In this document: in pieces, positions 17,501-25,002 of the stretch | How the letters are laid out: every line of letters begins with the position of its first letter | Position numbering within the stretch: position 1 is the first letter of the stretch | DNA from: Roseiarcus sp963782255 | Lineage (GTDB): Bacteria; Pseudomonadota; Alphaproteobacteria; Rhizobiales; Beijerinckiaceae | Direction of reading: 5' to 3' | DNA: 64,000 bases | Assembly: GCA_963782255.1 (NCBI GenBank) | Contig: CAWAIS010000001.1 | Location: forward strand, 2,666,001-2,730,000 | The notes under the pieces: model-generated | The model's database searches: none | Told to the model about the DNA's origin: nothing | The model's input: the letters and a program-made list of their open reading frames with translations, nothing else | Position numbers and translations under genes: made by a program

Positions 17501-17895
17501 TCCGCCTTGTCGATGGCTTCGGCGGTCGCGCCGATCATCTCGACGCCGTACTGTTTCAGCACGCCCATCTTTTTCAAGCTCAACGCACAGTTGAGCGCGG
17601 TCTGCCCGCCCATCGTCGGAAGCAGCGCGAATCCGCCGGGGACGGCGTAGCGCTCCTTGGCGATGATCTTGGCGACAATCTCCGGCGCGATCGGCTCGAT
17701 ATAGGTCCGGTCGGCCATGTCCGGATCGGTCATGATCGTGGCCGGGTTCGAATTGACCAGGACGATGCGATAGCCCTCCGCGCGCAGGGCCTTGCAAGCT
17801 TGCGTTCCCGAATAGTCGAACTCGCAGGCTTGGCCGATGATGATCGGTCCTGCCCCGATGATGAGGATGGTCGAGATGTCGGTCCGCTTCGGCAT
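14572..17895 (-). CDS. carB: Carbamoyl-phosphate synthase large subunit
   Basis: A 1107-residue enzyme that makes carbamoyl phosphate from bicarbonate, ATP and ammonia supplied by CarA, for pyrimidines and arginine. The start MPKRTDISTILIIGAGPIII is the family start; an upstream ATG would add 17 atypical residues. The two ATP-grasp halves are visible (EFEMEVVRDKADNCIIVCSI in the first, EIDVDALCDGKTVIVAGIME in the second). The C-terminal MGS-like regulatory domain holds SVRDADKKGIVEPLRALQAL and ILATAGTQRYL. carA is not adjacent. Confidence 0.97.
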   Translation of the reverse strand: MPKRTDISTILIIGAGPIIIGQACEFDYSGTQACKALRAEGYRIVLVNSNPATIMTDPDMADRTYIEPIAPEIVAKIIAKERYAVPGGFALLPTMGGQTALNCALSLKKMGVLKQYGVEMIGATAEAIDKAEDRELFREAMTRIGLVTPRSHHVKTLPKALAALEDIGLPAIIRPSFTLGGTGGGIAYNKSEFIDIVERGIDASPTSEVLIEESVLGWKEFEMEVVRDKADNCIIVCSIENIDPMGVHTGDSITVAPALTLTDKEFQIMRDASIAVLREIGVETGGSNVQFAVNPADGRMIVIEMNPRVSRSSALASKATGFPIAKVASKLAVGYTLDEIANDITGGATPASFEPTIDYIVTKIPRFAFEKFPGAEPVLTTAMKSVGEAMAIGRTFAESLQKALRSLETGLDGLDEIEIDGLGKGDDRNVLRAAIGTPTPDRILKVAQAVRMGMSIEEIHEVSKIDPWFLERIAEIVALEKKVRAYGLPPDSGNLRALKAAGFSDVRLAALTGLAQADIVATRKRLGVLPVFKRIDTCAAEFASPTAYMYSTYEAPFAGQASCEADPTTREKIVILGGGPNRIGQGIEFDYCCCHASFALSEAGYETIMINCNPETVSTDYDTSDRLYFEPLTSEDVLAILDKERERGTLKGVIVQFGGQTPLKLAHVIEQSGAPILGTSVDSIDLAEDRDRFKRLLDKLGLKQPKNGIAYSVEQARLIVADLGLPLVVRPSYVLGGRAMAIIHDETALDDYLLGVLPSLVPSDVKARYPNDKTGQINTVLGKNPLLFDRYLTDAIEIDVDALCDGKTVIVAGIMEHIEEAGIHSGDSACSLPPRSLSPETIARLEEQTRKLARALDVGGLMNVQYALKDGVIYVLEVNPRASRTVPFVAKVIGKPIAKIASRVMAGEPLASFRLNFNALDHVGVKEAVFPFARFPGVDTVLGPEMRSTGEVMGIDRSFEVAFAKSQIGAGSRPPKSGTVFVSVRDADKKGIVEPLRALQALGFKILATAGTQRYLTNEGLKAEKVNKVSEGRPHAADLVRNGGVQLVFNTTEGATSLADSKPLRRAALLQKTPYYTTLSGAIAAAEGIRAVATGELEVRALQDYLA

Positions 17896-17948
17896 GGGTC
17901 CCCAAGGTCCGCCTCCGCAAAGCACGAGGCGAGCGGCTTCAAACACAC

Positions 17949-17970
17949 AAAAAAAGGCCGCTGCGCGGCC
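17949..17970 (-). terminator. Minus-strand intrinsic terminator upstream of carB
   Basis: On the minus strand GGCCG-CGCAG-CGGCC is followed by seven T. It sits 150 bases beyond the stop codon of the PagL-like gene and just before carB, so it separates the two transcripts. Confidence 0.75.
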
Positions 17971-18121
17971 AATGACGGGATCGCGAGGCGTCCTTCGAGG
18001 ATCGGCAGGAGCCGCATCGACGCGCGGCCCGTCTCAGCGTCAGGCGGCGACCGGGCCGCCCCGCGCTGATCTTGGACCCCGTTAGCCTAAAATCGAGTCT
18101 ACGGGAAGAGCCGTCGCCTAC

Positions 18122-18760
18122 TCAGAACTTATAGCCGACGCGAAAGCCGACATCCGTGATGCCGGGATTGATGTGGGTGCAAAAGGTCGCGTGCGAAGTG
18201 TGCTCGACGCTGAGGATGATGTCGACGTTCTGGGACAACTGGACGCCGAAGCCGCCGGACTCGCGAAAATTGAACACGCAACCCATGAAGATCCGGTTCG
18301 GCTCCGGATGCTCCGGGCCGTTGTTGACAGAGCCGCCGAACTCGCCCTCGAAAAAGACCGGGCCATAGATTGGAATCCGCCAGGTCAAGCCGGTGAACCC
18401 ATAGCTCGTCTTGCCCCCGGTGTTGATCATGCCGCCGATGTTGATGCGCGGATTGAAGAACCACGAGATCCAGGGGTTGGAAGGACCCGGCAGGCCGAGC
18501 GGCGACGAGAGGGTCTCAAACGAGACGTCGACCGGCGCGCCCTCGTCGTGGATCGTGTTGTGGGCGAATACGCCGGCCCGTACTTCCTGAATGAGCGTGA
18601 CGTAGGGAGCGGGCGCCGGGGCGGTCTCTGGCAGCTGAAGAGAGCCGTCGGTCGCCAGCGAACTGACGTCCGCTGCGAAAGCCCCGTCGTCGCCCGCTCC
18701 CGCCCAAACGAAACCGGCGCAGGCGAGACCAATTCCAAGACCGATCCCCGGCCGGCCCAT
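18122..18760 (-). CDS. Acyloxyacyl hydrolase family, PagL-like lipid A 3-O-deacylase
   Basis: A 212-residue protein with an N-terminal signal region (MGRPGIGLGIGLACAGFVWA up to AFAA) and an outer-membrane beta-barrel pattern of alternating hydrophobic strands, ending FRVGYKF with a terminal aromatic residue. The motif SVEHTSHATFC carries the His-Ser expected of PagL enzymes, which remove the 3-O-linked acyl chain of lipid A. Length fits the barrel family. It is transcribed divergently from rpmI across 336 bases. Confidence in the fold is higher than in the exact substrate. Confidence 0.7.
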   Translation of the reverse strand: MGRPGIGLGIGLACAGFVWAGAGDDGAFAADVSSLATDGSLQLPETAPAPAPYVTLIQEVRAGVFAHNTIHDEGAPVDVSFETLSSPLGLPGPSNPWISWFFNPRINIGGMINTGGKTSYGFTGLTWRIPIYGPVFFEGEFGGSVNNGPEHPEPNRIFMGCVFNFRESGGFGVQLSQNVDIILSVEHTSHATFCTHINPGITDVGFRVGYKF

Positions 18761-18985
18761 TCGACGAACCCCGCTGACACGAATCCCTTAACCGCTCACG
18801 GTTACGGGGCCATGCGCGGAGCCGCAAGCCCTGCCCAGGCTTCTCGGGGCAAATCGCGATCATAAGCGAGGGTCTGTGGCTTCTCGGCAACGTTCGCCAT
18901 GGCCGGCTCGCATTGCGGAACGACGTGCGACGCGCGCGCAACCTCTTGCGCCAGCGCTGCCTTTCGCGTATGAGCCGGCCCTTCG

Positions 18986-19025
18986 AGAACCGCCCGGCCG
19001 TAAGGGCTGCCGTGGCGGTTCTTTT
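18986..19025 (+). terminator. Terminator or attenuator ahead of rpmI-rplT
   Basis: AGAACCGCC (18986-18994) pairs with GGCGGTTCT (19014-19022), followed by TTTTC; an inner CGG/CCG pairing extends the stem. It lies 75 bases before the rpmI ATG on the same strand, with no plus-strand gene ending upstream. A leader attenuator for the ribosomal protein operon is plausible. Confidence 0.55.
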
Positions 19026-19096
19026 CGCTCATTCCGACGCGAACGGGACTTCCATCCCGCTGAATTCCAATAGGGCGTCAAGCCCAGGAGAGCCAA

Positions 19097-19297
19097 ATGC
19101 CCAAGTTGAAGACGAAATCGGGCGCGAAAAAGCGCTTCAAGATCACCGGGACCGGCAAGGTCGTCTACGCCCAGCGCGGCAAGCAGCACGGCATGATCAA
19201 GCGGACGACCAAGCAGATCCGCAATCTGCGCGGCACGGCCATCCTGTTCAAGACCGACGGCGCCAACGTCAAGAAGTACTTCCTGCCGAACGGCTGA
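19097..19297 (+). CDS. rpmI: Ribosomal protein bL35
   Basis: A 66-residue basic protein of the large subunit, with the family pattern MPKLKTKSGAKKRFKITGTG, then KRTTKQIRNLRGTAI and a C-terminal YFLPNG. AGGAGAG precedes the ATG. rplT follows after 26 bases. infC, often the first gene of this operon, is not upstream here. Confidence 0.97.
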   Translation: MPKLKTKSGAKKRFKITGTGKVVYAQRGKQHGMIKRTTKQIRNLRGTAILFKTDGANVKKYFLPNG

Positions 19298-19323
19298 ACG
19301 CCATTTCTCCCGGAGATTGAACG

Positions 19324-19689
19324 ATGTCACGCGTCAAGAGAGGCGTAACTTCCCACGCCAAGCACAAGAAGATCCTTAGGGCCGCCAAAGGCTACTTCGG
19401 CCGTCGCAAGAACACGATCCGGGCCGCCAAGGCCGCGGTCGACAAGTCGATGCAGTACGCCTACCGCGATCGCAAGAACCGCAAGCGCGAGTTCCGCGCC
19501 CTGTGGATCCAGCGGATCAACGCGGCGGTGCGCGAACATGGCCTGACCTACAGCCGCTTCATCTCGGGCCTCGCCACGGCGGGTATTGAGGTCGACCGCA
19601 AGGTTCTGTCGGAACTCGCCATTTCGGAACCGGCGGCGTTCGCCGCGATCGTTGAACAGGCGAAGGGCCACCTGCCCAAGGCGGCGTAA
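19324..19689 (+). CDS. rplT: Ribosomal protein bL20
   Basis: A 121-residue large-subunit assembly protein. The long N-terminal basic helix (MSRVKRGVTSHAKHKKILRA then AKGYFGRRKNTIRAAKAAVD) and C-terminal domain (FISGLATAGIEVDRKVLSEL) are complete. CGGAGAT precedes the ATG. In other bacteria bL20 represses its own operon by binding the leader RNA. Confidence 0.97.
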   Translation: MSRVKRGVTSHAKHKKILRAAKGYFGRRKNTIRAAKAAVDKSMQYAYRDRKNRKREFRALWIQRINAAVREHGLTYSRFISGLATAGIEVDRKVLSELAISEPAAFAAIVEQAKGHLPKAA

Positions 19690-19776
19690 CGCCATAAAAC
19701 GAAAATCCGGTCCGTTCGCCGCCGCCATGCGTTCCCCGCGTGTGGCGGCGATCGCTTTGAATTCGAGAGGCTTCGA

Positions 19777-20859
19777 TTGTCCGACCTTGCCGCGCTGCAA
19801 ATCGAAACGCTCGCTGCGATCGAGGGCGCCGGCGACGAGGCGACGCTCGAGGCGGTGCGCATCGCCACGTTCGGCAAGAAGGGTTCGATTTCCGCGCTTC
19901 TGGCGACGCTGGGCAAATTGTCCTCGGACGAGCGCAAGACGCATGGCGCGGCCATCAACGCGCTGAAGGACCAGGTGACGGAAGCGCTCGCGGCGCGCCG
20001 GGCGGTCCTGAAGAGGGCCGCGCTCGAGGCGCAGCTCAAGCGCGAGGCGCTCGACGTGACCCTGCCGGTCCGATTGCCCGGCGTCGAGACGGGCCGCATC
20101 CACCCCTTGAGCCAGGTGATGGACGAGATCGTCGCGATCTTCGCCGAGATGGGCTTCTCCGTCGCGGAGGGGCCGGACATCGAGACCGACGACTACAATT
20201 TCACCAAACTCAATTTTCCGCCCGGACATCCGGCGCGCGACATGCACGACACGTTCTTTTTCGCACCAGACGCGCATGGCGAACGCAAGCTCCTGCGCAC
20301 GCACACGAGCCCCGTCCAGGTGCGGACGATGTTGCGGGAAAAGCCGCCGATTCGCGTGATATGCCCCGGCCGGACCTACCGCACGGACTTCGATCAGACG
20401 CATACGCCGATGTTCCATCAGGTCGAGGGCCTGGTCGTCGACGGAAGCGCGACGCTCGCCAACCTGAAGTGGGTCTTGGAGGAGTTCTGCAAGGCGTTCT
20501 TTGAAGTGCCTCAGGTCGGCATGCGCTTCCGGCCGAGCTTCTTTCCCTTCACGTCGCCCTCAATGGAGGTCGATATCCAGTGCCGTCGCTCCGGCGGGGA
20601 GATCCGCTTCGGCGAAGGCGAGGATTGGCTCGAGATCCTCGGTTGCGGCATGGTCCATCCGAACGTGCTGACAAATTGCGGCATCGACCCCGAGGTTTAC
20701 CAGGGCTTCGCCTGGGGCCTGGGAATCGACCGTGTCGCGATGCTGAAATACGGCCTGCCGGACCTGCGCGATTTCTTCGAATCCGACCTGCGCTGGATCA
20801 ACCACTACGGCTTCAAGCCGCTCGACATCCCGACGCTCGCGGGGGGCTTGAGCGGATGA
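19777..20859 (+). CDS. pheS: Phenylalanyl-tRNA synthetase alpha subunit
   Basis: A 360-residue subunit with a TTG start giving MSDLAALQIETLAAIEGAGD; no better start was seen. The N-terminal coiled coil binds tRNA and the C-terminal part is the class II catalytic domain: motif 2 VICPGRTYRTDFDQTHTPMF and motif 3 YQGFAWGLGIDRVAMLKYGL. It pairs with PheT as an alpha2-beta2 enzyme. The usual direct pheS-pheT junction is opened here by two small genes. Confidence 0.97.
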   Translation: MSDLAALQIETLAAIEGAGDEATLEAVRIATFGKKGSISALLATLGKLSSDERKTHGAAINALKDQVTEALAARRAVLKRAALEAQLKREALDVTLPVRLPGVETGRIHPLSQVMDEIVAIFAEMGFSVAEGPDIETDDYNFTKLNFPPGHPARDMHDTFFFAPDAHGERKLLRTHTSPVQVRTMLREKPPIRVICPGRTYRTDFDQTHTPMFHQVEGLVVDGSATLANLKWVLEEFCKAFFEVPQVGMRFRPSFFPFTSPSMEVDIQCRRSGGEIRFGEGEDWLEILGCGMVHPNVLTNCGIDPEVYQGFAWGLGIDRVAMLKYGLPDLRDFFESDLRWINHYGFKPLDIPTLAGGLSG

Positions 20860-20922
20860 CCCTCCAGGGTGAAGGTGCGCCCGCGTATTGGCCGTGGTAA
20901 GGATATTCAAGGAGTTCCTTGG

Positions 20923-21237
20923 GTGACAGCTATGCCACAATCTCGGAGCGACCAGGTTGTCGAAGAAGTCGTCAGGTCGGCGATTGTCCGCCTCTTGGGA
21001 GAGGACGCAATTGATCGTATCGAGCTGCGTCCTGCCGAAGATTCTGCCGGAGAGGCTGCGCTGTCCGTCACGATATTCCTCAGGGCGGCTCGCCGGAGAA
21101 TGCCCGGCTCGCGCCTCCTCGACACGATCGCCGAGGTTGCGACCGCGCTACGGGAAATTGGCGACTATCGGTTCCCCTATGTGACTTTCCTTGCGCCTGA
21201 ATACGAAAGCGCAGAGGACACGCATCCCACTGCGTAA
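20923..21237 (+). CDS. Small protein paired with the HEPN gene (antitoxin-like)
   Basis: The best start is GTG at 20923, nine bases after AAGGAG, giving about 104 residues (then MPQSRSDQVVEEVVRSAIVR, ELRPAEDSAGEAALSVTIFL, ALREIGDYRFPYVTFLAPEY). The alternation of a helix and two strands is compatible with a small alpha-beta partner of the nucleotidyltransferase type. The G-S and D-x-D motifs of true MNT antitoxins are not seen. The HEPN gene follows after 8 bases. The function is inferred only from that pairing. Confidence 0.55.
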   Translation: MTAMPQSRSDQVVEEVVRSAIVRLLGEDAIDRIELRPAEDSAGEAALSVTIFLRAARRRMPGSRLLDTIAEVATALREIGDYRFPYVTFLAPEYESAEDTHPTA

Positions 21238-21245
21238 AACTGACT

Positions 21246-21734
21246 ATGTGGTCTCTCGTCCAGCATCAGCTTGAGAACGCTCGCTTGCTTGCGACGTACG
21301 ATAAGCGCCGCCCGCGACAAGCGTCGTTACGCCGGGCTGTATCGACAGCATATTATGCGGTTTTCCAGGCGCTTTGCGCAACGTGCGCCGACACGCTCGT
21401 CAAATGGCACACGCCATGGGAGGTCTACACGCCGGTCTTTCGCGCCCTTGACCACTACCGGACGGCGCAGACGCTCCTCCAAGGCTCTCCGGCCGTGAGG
21501 TCAGAATTCCAGCGCCTAGGGTCGGCTTTCAAGGAATTGCAGGCAGCCCGGGAATGGGCGGACTACAGCCCCGAGCCGCGCCCGAATTTCGAAGAAGGAA
21601 GCCCGTCGTTCACCCGCGAGGAAACCCTCACGCTGATCGAACTTGCCGAAGAGGGTGTCGCAATTCTCGATCGGCTTGACGAGGACTCGCGATTGAAACT
21701 CGCGGTGCGCCTCGTCACAAGAACCAGGAAATGA
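21246..21734 (+). CDS. HEPN-domain protein
   Basis: A 162-residue all-helical protein. The segment RRAVSTAYYAVFQALCATCA is the HEPN signature, the fold of many toxin RNases and of DUF-type partners of minimal nucleotidyltransferases. A clear R-x(4-6)-H catalytic motif is not evident, so activity is uncertain. It lies between the small partner gene (8-base gap) and pheT (10-base gap), with all genes on the same strand. Confidence 0.7.
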   Translation: MWSLVQHQLENARLLATYDKRRPRQASLRRAVSTAYYAVFQALCATCADTLVKWHTPWEVYTPVFRALDHYRTAQTLLQGSPAVRSEFQRLGSAFKELQAAREWADYSPEPRPNFEEGSPSFTREETLTLIELAEEGVAILDRLDEDSRLKLAVRLVTRTRK

Positions 21735-21744
21735 ACCCTCCAAC

Positions 21745-24147
21745 ATGAAATTCACGCTCTCCTGGCTCAAGGACCATCTCGACACTTCGGCCCCACTCGC
21801 CGAAATCGTCGAAACGCTGACCCGCATCGGCCTCGAAGTGGAGAGCGTCGAGGATCCGAGCGTCAAGTATGACGGGTTCGTCGTCGCGCGGGTCATCGAA
21901 GCGAAGCCGCATCCCAACGCCGACCGGCTCAGAGTTTGCATCGTCGACGCAGGCGGTGAGTCGGTCCAGGTTGTGTGCGGCGCGCCCAATGCGCGCACCG
22001 GCATGAAGAGCGTGTTCTCGCCGGTCGGTGTATATATCCCGGGCAAAAAGATCACGCTTGGCAAGGGCGTCATCCGCGGCGTCGAATCGAACGGGATGCT
22101 GTGCTCGGCGGCGGAACTCGAGCTCGGCGACGACCATGACGGGATCATGGATCTGCCCGACGGCGCGCCGGTCGGCGTCCCCTACGCGCGCTGGGCGGGG
22201 CTGGACGATCCGGTCATCGACGTCGCGTTGACGCCAAACCGTCCCGACGCAACGGGCGTCGCCGGCATCGCCCGCGATCTCGCCGCCGCCGGGCTCGGCA
22301 CGCTGAAAACGCGCGCCCCAAGGCCGGTCGAGGGCGCGTTCGATTGTCCCACGCGCGTGCATCTCGATTTCGCTCCGGCCGACGCGCATCTCTGCCCCGC
22401 GTTCGTGCTGCGCCTTGTGCGCGGCGTCCGCAACGGACCGTCGCCCGAGTGGATGCAGAGGCGCCTGCGGGCGATCGGTCTGAGGCCGATCAACGCGCTT
22501 GTCGACATCACCAATTATGTGACCTTCGACCGCGCCCGGCCGCTGCACGTGTTCGACTACGCAAAGGTCGCCGGCGATCTTAAGGTGCGCCGCGCGCGCG
22601 ACGGCGAAAGCGTGCTCGCGCTCGACGGCAAGACCTACGCGCTCGACGCGAGCATGGTCGTCATCGCCGACGCGAACGGCGTCGAGTCGATCGCCGGCGT
22701 GATGGGCGGCGAGCACACGAGCTGCGACGAGACGACGCGCGACGTCCTGATCGAAAGCGCGCTGTGGGACCCCGCGAACATCGCGCAAACCGGCCGCAAG
22801 CTCGGCATCGTGACCGACGCGCGCTATCGCTTCGAGCGCGGCGTCGATCCGGACTTCTGCATCCCCGGTTGCGACCTCGCGACGAAGCTCGCCATCGAGA
22901 TCTGCGGCGGCGAGCCGTCGCTGAAGATCGTGGCGGGCGATCCTTCGGCGCCGCGGCGCGCGATCGAATTCCCTTACAGTGAGGTCAAGCGGCTGCTCGG
23001 CATCGACATCCCGCGCGAGGAAGGCGAGGCGATCCTGACGCGGCTCGGCTTCGGCGTCGAGGGCAGCCAGGTACGCGTGCCTTCCTGGCGGCCGGACGTC
23101 CTCGTCAAGGCGGACGTCGTCGAGCAGATCCTGCGCATCGCCGGCATCGACCGGACGCCGACGACGCCCTTGCCGCGCCTCGACGAGGGCGTGCCCAAGC
23201 CCGTCCGGACCCTGTTGCAGAAGCGCACCCGTCTCGCCAAGCGCACGCTTGCCGCGCTGTCGCTGCGCGAGGCGGTGACCTGGTCCTTCATATCGAAGGG
23301 CGCGGCTGAGCTCTTTGGTGGCGGACAGCCTTCGCTCGCGCTCGCGAACCCGATCGCGTCTGACCTGTCCGACATGCGGCCAAGTCTCGTGCCGGGCCTC
23401 GTCGCTGCGACCGAGCGTAACGCGCGACGCGGGCAGAGCGACGTAGCGCTGTTCGAAGTCGGGCAGATCTTCCTCGGGCCGGGCGAGGACGAACAACGGA
23501 TCGCCGCGGCGGCCGTGCGGCGCGGCCGCGCCGCCGCCTCCGGCGAGGGTCGGCATTGGAGCGGAAATGACGCCGTCGACGCCTTCGACGCCAAGCATGA
23601 CGCGATGGCTCTGCTCGACGCCTTTGGCGTCGCGAGCGCAGCGCAGGCCGTTCCAGGCGGCCCCGCATTTCTCCATCCCGGCCGTTCCGCGACGCTGCAA
23701 TTCGGGCCCAAGAACGTCATCGGCTGGTTCGGCCAGTTGCATCCCAGCGTCTGTGAGGCGCTCGACGCCGAGGGCCCGATTGTCGCCTTTGAGATCACGC
23801 TGGACGCCATCCCCGCGCCCAAATCGAAGTCGACAAGGGCCAAGGCGAAGCTCGAGCGCTCCGACTTCATGCCTGTCGAGCGCGATCTTGCATTCGTGGT
23901 CGACGAGCGCGTCCGCGCAGGCGACATCGTTAAGGCCGCCCAAAGCACGGAGCGCTCATTGGTTTCGGAGATCGGGGTGTTTGACGTGTACCAGGGCAAG
24001 GGTCTGCCGGAGGGCGCGAAGTCGGTCGCGATCAACGTCGTCCTGCAGCCGCGCGAACGCACCCTGACGGACGCCGAGATCGATGCGGCCATGGCGAAGA
24101 TCGTCGCCGAGGTGGCGAAGAAGACGGGCGCGACTTTGCGCGGGTGA
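21745..24147 (+). CDS. pheT: Phenylalanyl-tRNA synthetase beta subunit
   Basis: An 800-residue subunit. MKFTLSWLKDHLDTSAPLAE is the family start. The EMAP/tRNA-binding domain (about 39-150), B3/B4 editing domain (around GVMGGEHTSCDETTRDVLIE), B5, the inactive catalytic-like domain and the C-terminal anticodon-binding FDX-ACB domain (SDFMPVERDLAFVVDERVRA up to the end) are all present. It edits mischarged Tyr-tRNA in trans to PheS. The length is normal. Confidence 0.97.
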   Translation: MKFTLSWLKDHLDTSAPLAEIVETLTRIGLEVESVEDPSVKYDGFVVARVIEAKPHPNADRLRVCIVDAGGESVQVVCGAPNARTGMKSVFSPVGVYIPGKKITLGKGVIRGVESNGMLCSAAELELGDDHDGIMDLPDGAPVGVPYARWAGLDDPVIDVALTPNRPDATGVAGIARDLAAAGLGTLKTRAPRPVEGAFDCPTRVHLDFAPADAHLCPAFVLRLVRGVRNGPSPEWMQRRLRAIGLRPINALVDITNYVTFDRARPLHVFDYAKVAGDLKVRRARDGESVLALDGKTYALDASMVVIADANGVESIAGVMGGEHTSCDETTRDVLIESALWDPANIAQTGRKLGIVTDARYRFERGVDPDFCIPGCDLATKLAIEICGGEPSLKIVAGDPSAPRRAIEFPYSEVKRLLGIDIPREEGEAILTRLGFGVEGSQVRVPSWRPDVLVKADVVEQILRIAGIDRTPTTPLPRLDEGVPKPVRTLLQKRTRLAKRTLAALSLREAVTWSFISKGAAELFGGGQPSLALANPIASDLSDMRPSLVPGLVAATERNARRGQSDVALFEVGQIFLGPGEDEQRIAAAAVRRGRAAASGEGRHWSGNDAVDAFDAKHDAMALLDAFGVASAAQAVPGGPAFLHPGRSATLQFGPKNVIGWFGQLHPSVCEALDAEGPIVAFEITLDAIPAPKSKSTRAKAKLERSDFMPVERDLAFVVDERVRAGDIVKAAQSTERSLVSEIGVFDVYQGKGLPEGAKSVAINVVLQPRERTLTDAEIDAAMAKIVAEVAKKTGATLRG

Positions 24148-24149
24148 TC

Positions 24150-24455
24150 ATGGCCAAACGCAGCGCATTCCTCGCTGTCGCCCTTGCCGCCGTCGCGGTC
24201 TCGGCGCCGGCGCGAGCCCAGGACGACCCGGCCTGCGCGAAATATCAGGAGCCCCTGGCCTACAACGCCTGCCTCGCAAGCCACGGCCCGAAGGCGACGG
24301 ACGTCGCGACGAACCCCGCGCAAGCTCAGCAGGTACGGGCGGCGCCAATGGAAATCAGACGCGCGCAGCCTGCACAAAGCCCAAGAGCCCGCCGCAACTG
24401 GGTGTCGGCGACGCGCCATCGCGGACGCGTCCACATGGAATTTCGGGTCCGATGA
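24150..24455 (+). CDS. Small exported protein
   Basis: About 101 residues from the ATG three bases beyond the pheT stop codon (MAKRSAFLAVALAAVAVSAP). The signal peptide is clear, with likely cleavage at ARAQD. The mature part begins DDPACAKYQEPLAYNACLAS, a two-Cys motif recurrent in small alphaproteobacterial periplasmic proteins. The C-terminal third is Arg-rich. It may be co-transcribed with pheT. Function unknown. Confidence 0.6.
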   Translation: MAKRSAFLAVALAAVAVSAPARAQDDPACAKYQEPLAYNACLASHGPKATDVATNPAQAQQVRAAPMEIRRAQPAQSPRARRNWVSATRHRGRVHMEFRVR

Positions 24456-24717
24456 GCATTGGACGCGCGCCTGAAGCGACCCCACTCAAATGAGCGCGGC
24501 GCCCGAGCCCGCGGAAAGCCCAGGCGCCGCGCCTAATCCCCGTACGATGGGAGGTTCGCCGGGGGCCGCGCTCGCGCCTGCCCCTAGGCGCGGACACGCG
24601 GAATACCAGAATTTAATCGCCGGGGCCCTCTCCGGGAGGCTTCAACCTTTGCCTCGGCCCGAAACAACGTCGCCCCAACCTTCAGTTTATTTGTTAACGC
24701 TTTTTATGCGACCTCGC

Positions 24718-24733
24718 TGTGAGGCGGATCACA
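24718..24733 (+). promoter_or_regulatory. CRP-type operator, distal
   Basis: TGTGAGGCGGATCACA is a perfect TGTGA-N6-TCACA palindrome, 285 bases before the crp-like start codon. Confidence 0.75.
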
Positions 24734-24831
24734 CAGCTTTCGCTGCGTCCGAACGCGGAAAACAAAAGCTGACGTTGATAACCTGTATTTTGTCTGAATG
24801 AGTTGGCCTGGAGGAATTGCACCGAAGCAAG

Positions 24832-24847
24832 TGTGACGAGCGTCACA
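24832..24847 (+). promoter_or_regulatory. CRP-type operator, proximal
   Basis: TGTGACGAGCGTCACA is a second perfect TGTGA-N6-TCACA palindrome, 114 bases after the first and 171 before the start codon. The recognition helix of the downstream regulator (RETVSR) fits these half-sites. Confidence 0.75.
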
Positions 24848-24960
24848 GCCAGCCTCGAGTGTCTAGCTTATGACGTCCCGACGCCCGCCGATTGGCGTGG
24901 CGCATTTCGAGTCTTCCCGCGCGCAGCCAAGCGAACAGCGGCAGGTATTTTGCGCGCCCC

Positions 24961-24980
24961 GCTTGACGTTATGGTCAAGC
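24961..24980 (+). promoter_or_regulatory. Perfect TTGAC-N6-GTCAA palindrome before the CRP gene
   Basis: GCTTGACGTTATGGTCAAGC has seven-base arms and ends 22 bases before the start codon. The N6 spacing equals that of the CRP sites, while the half-site looks FNR-like (FNR itself uses N4). It may be a third operator or a promoter -35 region. Confidence 0.5.
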
Positions 24981-25002
24981 TCGGCCACCGTCCCGTTCGA
25001 AT

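Larger units (their letters stand above)
24456..25002 (+). other. Long regulatory intergenic region before the CRP gene
   Basis: About 550 bases hold no convincing gene; the open frame from 24490 is low-complexity and unlike a protein. The region contains two perfect TGTGA-N6-TCACA palindromes and one TTGAC-N6-GTCAA palindrome, listed separately. Confidence 0.6.

Noticed and set aside
21715..23943. 742-codon minus-strand frame over pheT
   Set aside because: Arg/Asp-rich low-complexity product, antisense to a fully recognisable pheT. Shadow frame.
24490..24801. 103-codon plus-strand frame before the CRP gene
   Set aside because: Pro/Ala/Arg-rich with no domain, and it overlaps a perfect CRP operator. 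More likely regulatory DNA.
24961..24980. FNR/FixK box before the regulator gene
   Set aside because: The TTGAC/GTCAA arms are right but the spacer is six bases, not the four of FNR/FixK sites. Kept only as an unassigned palindrome.
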